From: Ornithodoros turicata
Taxonomy: Eukaryota > Arthropoda > Arachnida > Ixodida > Argasidae
Assembly: GCF_037126465.1 (NCBI RefSeq)
Contig: NC_088201.1
Coordinates: 227,980,016-228,044,015 of the forward strand
Direction of reading: 5' to 3'
Length of the DNA: 64,000 bases
A program made the translations under genes and the position numbers. This document shows positions 45,520 to 56,459 of the stretch, piece after piece (the first letter of the stretch is position 1; every line of letters starts with the position of its first letter). The notes beneath the pieces are model-generated. The model was given only the letters and a program-made list of their open reading frames with translations, made no database searches and had not been told where the DNA came from.

Positions 45520-45522
<3 letters not shown>
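45206..45522. repeat. Inverted repeat of PLE-tail-like sequence with hammerhead-like core
   Basis: Left arm (45206-45317) and right arm (45410-45521) are reverse complements with scattered differences (AGTGAAATAATAAGACTTGG at both outer ends; GAATGGTCGACGTTTCGACA at inner ends). On the minus strand the left arm continues into GTC, CTGATGA, A, GACAG-TGCCA-CTGTC, GAAAC, GTC, GAC (45301-45337), a hammerhead-like order. The right arm stops at CTGTCGAAAC and lacks CTGATGA. The centre is GAGACAAAA-type simple repeat. It looks like two retroelement 3' ends joined head to head. Confidence 0.6.

Positions 45523-45553
<31 letters not shown>
45522..45553. repeat. (TA)n microsatellite
   Basis: About 16 uninterrupted TA units separate the inverted repeat at 45206 from the hammerhead-like unit at 45586. 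Confidence 0.9.
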
Positions 45554-45558
<5 letters not shown>

Positions 45559-45585
45559 AAAAAATAGCCGAAGCTCTGTAGCTGC

Positions 45586-45712
45586 ACGTTGAGCATATGT
45601 TTACAATTTGATCGTGCACTCCCAGCCAGGGACAGCTGTTTCGCTCTACTTGGAGCTCGTTAGCCTGGCGCAGCGCCAGGCTGACGAACTCCAAGTAGAG
45701 CGAAACATTGGG
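45586..45712 (-). ncRNA. Second hammerhead-like unit (diverged retrozyme), palindromic
   Basis: Minus strand 45669-45625: stem I GCCAGG, CTAACGA (consensus CTGANGA, one change at G5), stem-loop II GCTC-CAAGTA-GAGC without the extra A, GAAAC, stem III ACAG/CTGT, GTC, stem I CCTGGC. Downstream (minus) comes AAACATATGCTCAACGTGCA, the same module that follows the ribozyme in the 17.2-kb array (AAACATATGTTCAACGTGCA), so the two are one family. On the plus strand at 45675-45710 a mirrored copy has an intact CTGACGA core and GAAAC but lost stem III. The two half-copies form an inverted repeat around CGCAGCG. Confidence 0.6.
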
Positions 45713-45719
45713 AACCGCA

Positions 45720-47840
45720 TTATTACAGGACGTCTTACCTTGCCAAAAAAGAAAAGTTTTAAGGAAGTGTATACCGGAAGTCGCACTGTGTAAGCCACAA
45801 GACAAGGGTGTAACAGCTGTGTTTCAAAAACGCTATATTCCTTGTGATGAAATTAAGGAGGTGCATCATACCAGAGCATGCTGGTAGTACAGTTCGGATA
45901 ATCGTCCCAGTCGAAAAAAAGTAAAGGGTCCAATTAGAAAATTTTCAATTGGATCAAATTTTCGATCAGTTGTGCTTTTGCCACACATTGGACTGAAAAT
46001 CAATGAACCTATTCAAGAAGCAGTTCGTGCTCCCATTGCATGGCCAATTGGAGTTCAAAGATGAAATATCTTTGCTGACGGCAATGCATGCGTTACGGAT
46101 ACGTATTCTTGTCGCCCGCATTGCGTTGAGAAAACAGTTTTTTACAACGAAACACAACAACAACTTTGTAACAAGTACAATGATGTATGTAACTACACAA
46201 CACAGGCTGGCGTTGTGTTGTTACGTCGCGTCCTTGTCGTTGTGCTTATAAGGAAAGATGACTGCAGTGCGGGTAAACCCGCGGATAGCCGCGGGTACCC
46301 GCGCAAGTTTGTTATTTTCGAGTACACAATTCCGTGTCATCGCGGGTTGCGGGCAAGGTGCCGGTAGACTCGCACTGCCTCAGCGGATTACGGAGGTATA
46401 CCCGCAGTACCAGCAGGCGCAGAACCAACCCGTTGGATTGGGGTGTATGACCCGATTCATTCGAACATTTGGCCCAAAATACTTTACAAGACGTTCCACA
46501 TCCAATTCGTCATCTCAAAATAAAGTTGTTGTTATTGTTTGCCACATAGGGCTAACTTCGGCTATCTTTCGACACCAAGACTGGTACACTTCGCATGAGT
46601 AAGCTGGCAACCATGTCCGCAGTGGCCACAGCGTACGCGTTGGAAAAATGGCTCGCTAAAGGAAGGACATTGTCCTCAGTATCAATAACTCATTTCGTGC
46701 CGTCACGATCATGTGGCATATAATTCATATATGAGTACGCATTGGGCTGCGGGTATATCGGCTGGTATGTGGATAGGCGTCGGGATGTTCGGGTACGGAT
46801 GCGGGTTGTGCGGTTGCGGTACGTGTGCGGGTACGAACTTTCGTGCCCGCACTCATCACTACCTATAAGGTCATGCTTCGTCGTCATGGACCCCATGGGC
46901 AAGCTTTTCTACGCATGTCCTCTTATGTGTATAGTGTGTACTTAGTGTATACTCCACTGAATATGCGTATTCCCGCATAAAAGACGTACCTGACCAGGGT
47001 GTTGGACCACATACAATGTGTAACAGCTAGGTAGGAAAAGGGAGGGTCGTAGTAGATGTTGGGCAGCAAACGTCCTCCACAGGGTCCTGTTTTATCTTCG
47101 TACCAGTCTGAAACAAGTCAGCACACTTAAACAATGAAGGACACAATGAAGATATCATGATACTCTATCGACCACAATCGAAGAATCACATATTTCTGTA
47201 CTAGAACGGCCCGGCAGAGACAGCCGTTGCAGTTCCGCCAGCAATTCACTTCGCTAGACACACCTTGCCTGACCCAGACAGACTCTGCAAGCTCTACAGT
47301 CTAAATCCTGTGACGGACATGTGCCAGTTAAAAAAGCTCCCTCAGAAAGTGCAGCGGGTACACAGCCGTAACCGTCTGGAAACAGCGGTAACGGTAATCA
47401 AATAGCAAGCCCAGCGAACCTCATCGCCAAATTTCAGCAGGTACAAAGCCGTCACCTGAACCTCGTACTGGTGTGCTTGTTGAATAATGCGTGTGCCGGC
47501 TGAATATGCGTGACTTCGATGGAGCGTACTACGTTGCCCCACGCTCCTCCGGTGAGGAGTGACATGGCACAACGTATTCTCCCGCAGTACGTTCCTTCCC
47601 GCCCGCTGTCTGCGTTGCAACCTCGCTTTTGAGAAGGATGACACCTTGCTTTTTAAGTACAGGTCTAATGTTTTTTCAGGGTAAGTCAACCTAGCTGTGA
47701 TGCATCGTACGACACCTGCGTTTCACTCGTGTTTGACAATCGAAGTACATTCTGTTGCAGACGGTGGACGCATTGCAAATGGCGGCAGGAGAGGATCGAC
47801 TGCATCGGTGAAGCGACGATGTACATTACAAGCGAGGTTA
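45720..47840. other. No recognisable gene; GCGGGTAC-rich simple repeats
   Basis: At 46265-46440 and 46740-46860 words GCGGGTA, CCGCGGGTACCCGCGC and GCGGGTTGCGGG are frequent, a decayed short tandem repeat. At 46519-46535 there is an AATAAAGTTGTTGTTATTG tail (plus strand), as at 27287. Frames of 60-115 codons have no support. Confidence 0.4.
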
Positions 47841-47847
47841 ATAGTCG

Positions 47848-50612
47848 AAAGATGAAAGTCACTGAAAAGGTTAGCCAGCTGTAGGGATCGAACCCACATC
47901 TTCTGGATTACCGGTCCAGGGCTCTACCAATTGAGCTAAGCTAACACGCCTCTCCAGCGACTTTCGGGGTGCGTCATCTGAAGGGACGACAAACCAGCCA
48001 CTCTCTCACTCATCCTCCTTTCACTATTACATTTTTGCTCACTGATACACATTCATACGACGGAAATCGACGCAAGCGGCACCTGTTGAACAAGAGATAA
48101 ACTGATGTTCTGAGACTGGAACAACATAGATGGGACAGATACAAAGCCTCAAATTGCCTAAGAAATCAACGACGAAAGATGAAAGTCACTGAAAAGGTTA
48201 ACCAGCTGTAGGGATCGAACCCACATCTTCTGGATTACCGGTCCAGGGCTCTACCAATAGGGGCGCGCGCCTGGAGTTTAGCGGAACGACGCCAGCGCCA
48301 ATTTCTCCCCTGTCGACGGAAGGCGAAACTACCGTCCCGTGTATGCCGGAGTGTGCTGCTGGACGATTCCACGCGAAATGATCCAGCTGACCTGGTCGGC
48401 CCCCACAAAACGATCCCGAATTTTTACGAAAAAATTTTTTAGCAGTCGCTAATAGTGCAAAACGACACACCACGAAACATTTCTTCCCAAATCTCAATGT
48501 GGCGGGTGCTAGACACGAGTAAAGTTCGCAGCGCTGGCGAAAACCGTGCCTGGCGTGAACGGCAGGTGCGGCTCATAGAAAGCACCTAGAACTGTGTGGT
48601 TTTCTTTTGCGGATAGAGGAAACTATGCTCTACACAGCATCCAAATCCCGGTTGTCGTGCTGTAATCGGTGCAGGGATACAAAGGCCGGAAGTTTCGCAA
48701 TTTTCCTCCTACTTCGCGATTTTTTTGTGGACAATCAAACCATTAAACTTTAATGAATATTTTTTTCCTGCCAAGGCCCCAAGGAATACTTCAACAGGAA
48801 AAATCGCCAGACACGTAACTTTCACAGTCATTGTAGGAAAAAAAGAGGAAGTATGCGATTTTTCCAAAATTCGCTACAATCGAGCGTAAAACACGCAATG
48901 AAGAGGTTGGAGGATACGGCTGAAACCAACGCAGTTTTATAGAACGAGCCTTGCTCTACAACATACTAAAAAATCTCGAGGGTATTTTTTCGTATACAGG
49001 AGAAAATATTTTTTTGTAGTAGAGGGTATTACGACCACAAAAAGAAAAGAAAAAGGCCAACAAAAAAAGCTGTCACCAAACTTCATCCACACGGGCGACT
49101 TCCTGTCTTTCGTTCTGACAGTGAAAACCCCGGAGCGGCATAGCTTTTGTAGCGAGGACAAGTCCTGAGCGTCCTATCATCAACTCGTGCACTCCAGTCC
49201 AAAAAATGTGTCCCAGTGCAGTGAATATGTCTCTAAACCCTATGGAACGTAATTTCAGTGGGGCTTTGAAACAACAGTGTTGGCACGAGACTGTCCTTTT
49301 AACCACTGAAGTCAGTAACGCACCTTTGGCTTCCATTTGAGCATCATTTATTCAATTGTTAGAACATTGCTACAGAATAAAGCAAATGTTGATATTCAAA
49401 TAATATAAGCCACAAGTTTATTCGGTCTCACTGAGCTCATTGAGGAGATATGTAAAGTAAAAATAGTCTAGCTTTGGGATTAATTCTGAAAGAAACGAGT
49501 CATCCCGAGTGACTACCACAGTCTGTGTCTCCTTCGGACTGTACACAAACAAAACACCCCTGGACAGGTTGAGAACATATAACTGGACTTGGATTTGAGT
49601 GTAGTAGCAATGTTGATTCCTTAGTGATACCTGTCCAGTACACAGCTCTAGATATTCTACCAAACATCGCGCACCATCTTCCAAAATAACGCTCCTGTGA
49701 AGTATGCTTCTACGTTCCCCACCTTGCCGAATCCACAAAATAGACGCAACATTGCCATAGCTAGGAAAGCACGGCGGCACAACGCAGAAGTAGCCGTTCA
49801 CTTGCTTTCGCTGGAAACAGCTGCGCCTATGGCCTGGCTGGCGCGAGACGGTAATTACTCCGCCACCGCGAGTGGCGCTGTACGCAGTGAACTTGCACGC
49901 CACCTGGCCGAGGCGTTTCACCCTATTGAGCTAAGCTAACACGCCTCTCCAGCGACTTTCGGGGTGCGTCATCTGAAGGGACGACAAACCAGCCACTCTC
50001 TCTCACTCATCCTCCTTTCACTCTTACATTTTTGCTCACTGATACACATATTCATACGACGGAAATCGACGCCAGCGGCACCTGTTGAACAAGAGATAAA
50101 CTGATGTTCTGAGGCTGGAACAACATAGAAGGGACAGATACAAACAAAGCCTCAAATTGCCTAAGAAATCAACGGCGAAAGATGAAAGTCACTGAAAAAG
50201 TTAGCCAGCTGTAGGGATCGAACCCACATCTTCGGGATTACCGGTCCAGGGCTCTACCAATTGAGCTAAGCTAACACGCCTCTACAGCGACTTTCGGGGT
50301 GCGTCATCTGAAGAGACGACAAACCAGCCACTCTCTCGCACTCATCCTCCTTTCACTCTTACATTTTTGCTCACCGATACACACATTCATACGACGGAAA
50401 TCGATGCAAGGGGCACCTGTTGAACAACAGATAAACTGATGTTCTGAGGCTGGAACAACACAGAAAGGACATATACAAACAAAGCCTCAAATTGCCTAAG
50501 AAATCAACGACGAAAGATGAAAGTCACTGAAAAGGTTAGCCAGCTGTAGGGATCGAACCCACATCTTCTGGATTACCGGTCCAGGGCTCTACCAATTGAG
50601 CAAAGCTAACCT
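47848..50612 (-). repeat. Tandem array of tRNA-headed SINE units (~330 bp), four tRNA heads
   Basis: On the minus strand each unit has a tRNA-like head with GTTAGCTTAGCTCAATTGGT (A-box region), GGACCGGTAATCC (anticodon arm) and GGTTCGATCCC (B-box), then AGCTGGCTAACC, CAGTGACTTTCATCTTTCG and a body with GGCAATTTGAGGCTTTG and GTTGTTCCAGCCTCAGAACA. The tRNA landmark CGATCCCTAC lies at 47881, 48208, 50211 and 50546. Spacing is 327, 338 (after removing the insertion 48259-49924) and 335, a true tandem array. The sequence resembles the ixodid Ruka SINE as I remember it. Pol III transcription is expected from the A and B boxes. The last unit has AGCAAAGC for AGCTAAGC and the array ends at 50612. Confidence 0.75.
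48259..49924. mobile_element. 1.67-kb insertion inside a SINE unit; divergent TIRs
   Basis: The intact SINE reads CTACCAATTGAGCTAAG. Here it is split as CTACCAAT / ATTGAGCTAAG, leaving AT duplicated. The inserted segment begins AGGGGCGCGCGCCTGG and ends so that its complement begins AGGGTGAAACGCCTCGG. Further inside, GGAAGGCGAAACTACCGTCC and, from the other end, GGTGGCGGAGTAATTACCGT align, so the ends are diverged inverted repeats of about 100 bp. The interior is AT-rich with no transposase; frames of 87-167 codons are unsupported. Probably a non-autonomous DNA transposon. Confidence 0.55.
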
Positions 50613-51453
50613 TCTTTCCTTTCGTTATAGGTGACCGTGGGACTGTATCGATTACGAGGAGGTGAGTTACAAAATGGAATACTATTCCAGCATTAACGTT
50701 GGAACAATACCAGCGTAATATTCACTTCGGTGTCTTTACAGGTTGTTTCCTGTCTCAACGGTCACACATACGCGTTCAAGATTGCAACTGCTTCTCACAT
50801 GGAATTGGTGTCTGTTGCCACTTGTTGGACAATTGTTCCTCGGTCATTTCGTTTGAGGAACTGTCGTGTTCCGTGTTCGAAGTTTCGAGGATTGTGTGTT
50901 CGGCATTTGGAGGACTGCCTGGTGCATCGGATCATCGGATGGGTTGTGTGCCCGTGCAACGTGTGCTCCATATGTGTGTGTTGGGATTAGTGAACCGTGT
51001 ATGCTTTCCATTCGGCAAACGATTATGTACTGGATGCAATTTAAAGGTATGTGCAAGCCAATAAAATTTGGTGTTTCATGTTCGATGTGCTTGGAGCATT
51101 TTCTGCTTTTTCTTTTTTTTTGCGAAGCGTGGAGGTCATTTTTCTGTTAGGGAACTCGAGAGGCGCAATGTGTTTCGCGTATTAGTGGGTACAAGTAACC
51201 CTTCGATACGTCCGGTACACTGTGGCTCCTGGCGTCAGCAGGGATGTCGTACCGGTTGCTTCAGGGAGCATATGGCACCCGCAGCTCTCGCAGGCTCCGC
51301 GTGCCCCTTGAAGACATCTGGCACCTTTTTTTAATAAAAATGTGCCAGTTGATCACACGGCAGCTATCCGTCACTGGGTTTAGAGTGTAGGCAACATTTT
51401 TGCATTTCAAATTGAAATTAGGAACTGAACGAACTTGAAGATGGCCACTAGCA
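50613..51453. other. No recognisable gene
   Basis: Open frames up to 121 codons (for example 50699-51064, cysteine-rich by composition) lack splice or domain support. Confidence 0.35.
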
Positions 51454-51457
51454 CCTT

Positions 51458-51575
51458 TGTAGTGCTACTGAACACTATCGAGACCAGGCCAGGTCAGAGC
51501 GAGAGCTCGGGCTGAGCGAGACAAGGCTATTTATTATTCGCGCCTTGATGTGATGGCGCTGGATATGCCGCCACA
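51458..51575 (-). mobile_element. Solo LTR (118 bp) with CCTT target duplication
   Basis: It matches the LTR at 160-299 except for a 22-bp deletion and a few substitutions. CCTT occurs directly on both sides (51454-51457, 51576-51579). TG..CA ends are intact. It is a product of recombination between the two LTRs of an element inserted here. Confidence 0.85.
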
Positions 51576-51579
51576 CCTT

Positions 51580-52584
51580 CAAGTAACGGAGTAGTGCGAG
51601 AGGTCAGTGAAATAGTTGCTATCTGTATTTCATACTTTCATTTTATTCTATTTCTATTAGGATGGAATTAATCCGAAACAGGAAGGTTGAGAGGTGATCC
51701 CAAACATTTCTCTCTCCCAAGGCCACCGCGTACAAGCAGTATACCCAAGCAGCTCCTGCCTGCTCAGTGACATATATAAATGCTTTCAAACATGAGTAAC
51801 CCGCACGCTTCTCTCCACCACTACGTGGACTTTTGCCTTTACTCCAGACTACTACTCCAGACTACGTGGTCTTTTGCAGTCCGGGATGAGTTCTACGCTA
51901 TGGAGGGACGTGACGTTTAAAATTTCCAGCCCATAAACAGACTTCATTATCAGCTGTGAGGCGGATTGGTCCGTTTGCTTCTGTAGAAGTACATTTCGCC
52001 CTCCGTCGTTCTCAAATTCAGCGTCATGACATCTCTGACATCTCCGGCTCGACTAAACAATACTAAGCGCCCAATGCCGAGGCGAACGTCAATAGTTGGG
52101 CTGGCGCGATTCCCACCCGGTACCTCTCAGATACAACGTCACATGGGCAGCACACTAACCACTGAGCCACACGAGATGGTGACGCGATGCCGCGTGGTTC
52201 AATCCAAAGTACGTCAGCCCAGTCGTCCGAACCATTCGAAGGTGACCAAGACGACGACCCATCGCTTACCTGAGATTCGGGAACTGTAGCGCCGTATATT
52301 CATTCGCGCTTGCGGTGTTCTGCGTGCTAGAAAACGTGGTGCAAGTGTGATAGCTAAATTGAATGCATTTCTTTTCCAGTTTGATGTTTGAACCGTTTAG
52401 GGCTTGAATGTAATATCATTAACATTCATCTAGTCAATTTCCGTAAGTGAAGTAAAATCATTCGTGGAACCCTTGATTATAATGGCAGTTCGGTTTCCGA
52501 AAGAACAGATCGACTGAGCTGGCTGTTTTAGTACAGAAAGGAACCGTACTAATAAAACACTGAAAAGAAACTCATTACTCTGGG
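51580..52584. other. Mostly unannotated; decayed tRNA-SINE near 52110-52200
   Basis: On the minus strand, TCGTGTGGCTCAGTGGTTAG and TGTGCTGCCC (A-box and D-arm style) appear at about 52140-52190, followed by CTGAGAGGTACCGGGTGGGA, which resembles a B-box arm. It is a degraded tRNA-derived SINE head. The 87-codon frame at 52026-52289 crosses it and is not a gene. Confidence 0.35.
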
Positions 52585-53745
52585 AATTTTTATTGATTTC
52601 AGCAAAGCATTTGATTCGTTTTCACACAGGATACTATTACTAAAACTGTCGCGTTGTGGAATCCGGGGCCCGACACTTTCGCTGTCCTCGTCATATTTAG
52701 ATAATAGGCATCAGAAGGTTGTCATTAATGGCTACTCTTCTGCACTGCAGCGCAAGGTAGCTTATTTGGTCCTTTGCTCTTTAGTGTTTATCATACCATA
52801 TAGTTTATCATACATGCCGACGATGCGAGCATCTTTTTTCACGGTTCAGACCCTGACGGGATAGTCACACATGCAAATGAGGTACTGGAACGGGTAAAGT
52901 ATTTGGCTGATCCTAACTGTTTGAACACTAACGCCAGTAGAACTAAGGCGGTTTTCTTCAACGCAAAAACAAGTTCAGCCCTCAGTAAATCTTAAAATAG
53001 ATAACACAGTTGCCGACATAGTAGGAAATGCAAAACTCTCGGTGTAACTTTTTCTTCTACACTACTACTTTCTTGGTCATTGATGACGTGCATTCCAAGG
53101 CATCGCGATTCTTTGGTTTTCTGTATAGATATCGTAAGCATCTAACCAAACGAGTTATGCTACTTTAAAACTCATTATTGTACACACATTTTAACTACTG
53201 CTTCTTGGTATGGGAACAACGAAAATGTCCAACCTACATAGGTTGCTTGTGTTGCAAAATAAATTCCCCCGAACTTTGGATCGTCCACCATATAACCACA
53301 CCACAACTGGTTTGTTTGAACGGTACTCGCTGATTATTGTTAATAACCCGTATCGATATAAACTTTTGTGTTATTACCGTACTGCTCATAAAACGTCCTT
53401 AGATAATATCTTATCACTAATTGACCTCAAAGAGCATAGTTATTCTTATAATAATCGCGCCAAGAGGTTTCGGCATATCCCCCGATGAGAATCAGATATG
53501 GTGAACAGAGTGTTCATATATATTGCCTTGCATCTTGAACGAGCCCCTATTGATTCATTTTGACAGTGTCAAAGAAAGATATTCATATTGCATGCATTTA
53601 TAGTTTACCTTCCACGGATGCTTTTCGTCTCGCTTAACCAATGTCATTTTGTACGGGAGCTGTGAACCCGTCAAGTCGTTACTGCGACTTTTTTTTTCAA
53701 GGCTCCAACCACGACTTAAAGTGGGAATAAAATTCATTCATTCAT
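52585..53745 (+). pseudogene. Non-LTR retrotransposon reverse transcriptase remnant and 3' end
   Basis: FIDFSKAFDSFSHRILLLKL with SRCGIRGPTLS and SYLDNRHQKVVINGYSS is RT motif A and the segment before motif B of a CR1/L2/Jockey-type element. A frameshifted IHADDASIFF is motif C (YADD with Tyr to His), followed by VTHANEVLERVKYLADPNCL. At 53210-53488 the C-terminal region reads NLHRLLVLQNKFPRTLD and FERYSLIIVNNPYRYKLLCY. The 3' UTR ends in AATAAAATTCATTCATTCAT (about 53745), a simple ATTC tail typical of such elements. Several stops and frameshifts: dead and 5' truncated. Confidence 0.8.
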
Positions 53746-54540
53746 AATTGGTGAGGAAAGCCCCAAGTCAAAATGACGTCAAGTGAGATCACAGGGTGGA
53801 GCTAAAAAGCGACAGAGTGCATTGAATATGTCATCCACATCCAAGCGCCTTTCGGATTTCAGCGATAATAAGTACAGCGAGCTTTCACTGCATAAGTTGC
53901 GCTGATATAATGCAGAGAAATGCACACCTTGTTTTACTGCCCCTTTAGAGCAGCATGGAAAGCGGGGAAAAAAGTTCACTGCTTGACCGCGTTGAAATAC
54001 CCAAAGACATTGCGTCCTATGCGAACGTTTGATTCCCCCGCTCGCGCGAACCTCTCCGCTTAGTTTGCGCCACAGAGGCGCGAGACGTGACTGCAGTTCC
54101 TTTTCCTACGTTCGGCCTTCGACCAGTAAAGGCGTTCTCTCCCCCTTACAGGCTCGTCCCTTCAATCGACTATATCATGTTCCCAAAAGCAAGACGCATA
54201 AAAGCTTCTACATGCCTTATCATCAACCAGAGGCACCTAAACAGATCACCTTTCGCTCATCATCCGTCCAGTAACACGCTCTGAACACAATAGAAGCGGC
54301 CGCAATGTCATTTCATGGCGTTCTGCGGCCGCTATACGCCGGTGACGCCGCGTGAACTGGAGTCCGCGGCGATATGGGCTGGTTTGGAAATCCGCCACTG
54401 AGCATCCCAAATGGTCTGACCCTCCATAGACCACAATATGCGATGTGGCTTGGACCCCTTTTCAACAACCGTTCAAATTAGTTACAGACAACGTGTGAGC
54501 CTATACAGTTTGAGCATCAGCGCCAATTTCGGAATTTCAG
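53746..54540. other. No recognisable gene; short palindrome
   Basis: Near 54290-54345, AGAAGCGGCCGCA, CATTTCATGGCGTTC and TGCGGCCGCTATA contain an inverted GCGGCCGC pair. Nothing else supportable. Confidence 0.35.
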
Positions 54541-54547
54541 TATTGGG

Positions 54548-54656
54548 CTGACCACCTCGGTAGCTCAGAGGCTAACGTGTTGACTGGCTGAGCCCAAGAT
54601 CTGGTTCAAACCCGGCCGAGTGGGGCAGGAATGTGGGGGAGGGAACATTGCAGTAG
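54548..54656 (+). mobile_element. tRNA-derived SINE head, cut by the long-TIR element
   Basis: CCTCGGTAGCTCAGAGGC (acceptor, A-box), GTGTTGACTGGCTGAGCCC (anticodon-arm region), GGTTCAAACCCGGCCGAG (B-box, acceptor return) form a tRNA-like block in the correct order. CTCGG and CCGAG can pair as part of an acceptor stem. It is followed within 30 bases by the end of the long-TIR element at 54657. Confidence 0.5.
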
Positions 54657-54662
54657 TAATTA

Positions 54663-54826
54663 TACAACCCAAGCTTTACACAGAAAATCCATGGCAAGTA
54701 TTGCACTTTTTACTTTCAATTATATTAAAATATTTTTTACTTAAATTTTTTAAACTTTTAAATTGTGCAAAATCTAACTCAATGCAATACTTGACGTGGA
54801 TTTTATATGTATAACTTGGGTTGTAG
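54663..54826. repeat. Terminal palindrome, left end of the long-TIR element
   Basis: TACAACCCAAGCTTTACACA and GCAAGTATTGCA on the left side are mirrored by TGCAATACTTGACGTGGATT and TATAACTTGGGTTGTA on the right side, around an AT-rich centre of about 80 bp. The element end can thus fold on itself. Confidence 0.65.
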
Positions 54827-55379
54827 AAAAAAACTATATAGAAAGGAAGCAGACAGTGGGAAAAAAGTTATTTGAAAATCAACGACACCATCTTGAAGAA
54901 ATCACGCCGGTGCGGGCGACTGGGGCACGACGGTTGCAGAGGCAACACACCAGATGGTACCAGCATCGTAGCTCTCTGCGAGAAAGACAGAGAACAACAA
55001 AGTACTAGCGGCAAGTAAAAATGGCAGCACTGCTCAACAAGTCTAGGCATGCAAGAGAAAAGGCCTAACCACAGCGTCACCACACAACACTACACTAAAC
55101 AAGTCTAAACATGTGCGTACAGCGAGAAAAGGCTTAACACGAGCATGGTAAAAAAACAAGCAAACGTCGGTAAATCACTCACCTTTTTCTCCTGCGGCGA
55201 CGGTGCGACTGCTCTATCCGAGAGCCACTCAGAAACTGAGAGGGCGCGGGGACTGGGTGTTAACTAAACTGGGTGTTAACTTAACTGGGTGTTAATTAAC
55301 TGGGCGGAAAATTGGGTGTTAAAAATGACTTCTGTGCTGCCTTAAGAGATAAAACAGTGCGCCCGAACCGCGCCCCACG

Positions 55380-55441
55380 CGAGCCGCGCGCGGGCCCGTT
55401 CTCGCTCTCGAGTGAGCGCACTGTTTTATCACTTAAACAGC
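55380..55441. repeat. GC-rich short palindromic stretch
   Basis: AAAACAGTGCGC at 55351 and GCGCACTGTTTTAT at 55416 form an inverted repeat around GAGCCGCGCGCGGGCCCG. Nearby (55252-55320) ACTGGGTGTTAACT is repeated four times. Confidence 0.5.
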
Positions 55442-55519
55442 AACAGAGCTGACATTGTAGTACCCTCGCAATAAATATTATATTCCGGCGACAGCAGAAT
55501 GTATTCAAAAAGGCTTCGG

Positions 55520-55541
55520 GTGTGTGTGTGTGTGTGTGTGT
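55520..55541. repeat. (GT)n microsatellite
   Basis: Eleven uninterrupted GT units. Confidence 0.9.
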
Positions 55542-56459
55542 AAGGCCAGTCCAAGGCGCGTTGATGGGAGCGCACTGCTCTGTTGGGTACCCAAACTTGC
55601 AGCCAACGATGGTGAATGATTATTTGATTTGATTTTATTTAGAGTCATTATTGGCTCACCTATTTAGTGAAAGCCTATGAACACATGTTAAGTGGTTTAG
55701 TTTAAAAATGATGAGAGCTACAGTGTGTAGCGAATGATGTTCACATTTACACGTTCTACTCTATAGTATTCTTGCAAAATATATGAGTGCAAGAAAATGA
55801 AAGGAAAACGAAGTGAATTCACTCCTGTATAATGATCGCTGCGCAGAAGCACGGCACCGTTTTCTTCGTGGATGTATAGCGAACATGCATTCCTTTCTTT
55901 TTTTTGGTTCGCGCCGGCCGAGTGACGATATCCTATTACACCTGGAACGAAGACCTATTGTTTTGCGTTCGCATATATATATGTGCCTTCTTTTGACGAT
56001 GGTAGGATGATTATTGATAGGATTGATGACAGGATCATTATTAGGACCTGAGGAATAATATGGATTTATGTGGTTGTGAAAATAGACTGTTTGTGAGTGT
56101 GAAAATGTGAGTGTGTGTCTGTGTGTCTGTGTGCTGGGACCCCACTTGATAAGTAAGTGCTATCTGTTTGCCTTTTCGTGCGACACGAGTGATACATTTA
56201 TGTACTATCGCGTGAAATAGTTGTTTAAAAAATAAGGGCAGTCGCGTTTGCATTGCTATATCTAGGATATCTAGGATATCTAGGATAGGACGAGCGTTTT
56301 TAATGGAATTGCCTCGCGAACCTGGTGAAGTCTGTTTTGGGCAGGGTATTTTACGAATGCCCGACGCCGGTCCTGTTGTTGGAGTTTTGTTAGTATGTAT
56401 CTGTCTGTGACTGACTTTATGGAGATTAAGCTGTCGGAGCAGAAGTGACTTTCCCTGCT

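Noticed and set aside
47881..47950. True tRNA gene at the SINE heads
   Set aside because: The head folds roughly as a tRNA with GGT at the anticodon position, but position 33 is C rather than T, and the block is always embedded in the same SINE body and tandemly repeated, so it is a SINE head.
49418..49921. 167-codon minus-strand frame inside the 1.67-kb insertion
   Set aside because: No transposase signature (no DDE or other catalytic pattern visible), and the end lies in the TIR.
47848..50612. CRISPR-like array
   Set aside because: Units are about 330 bp and contain tRNA promoter boxes, with no short repeats and unique spacers; the organism is eukaryotic.
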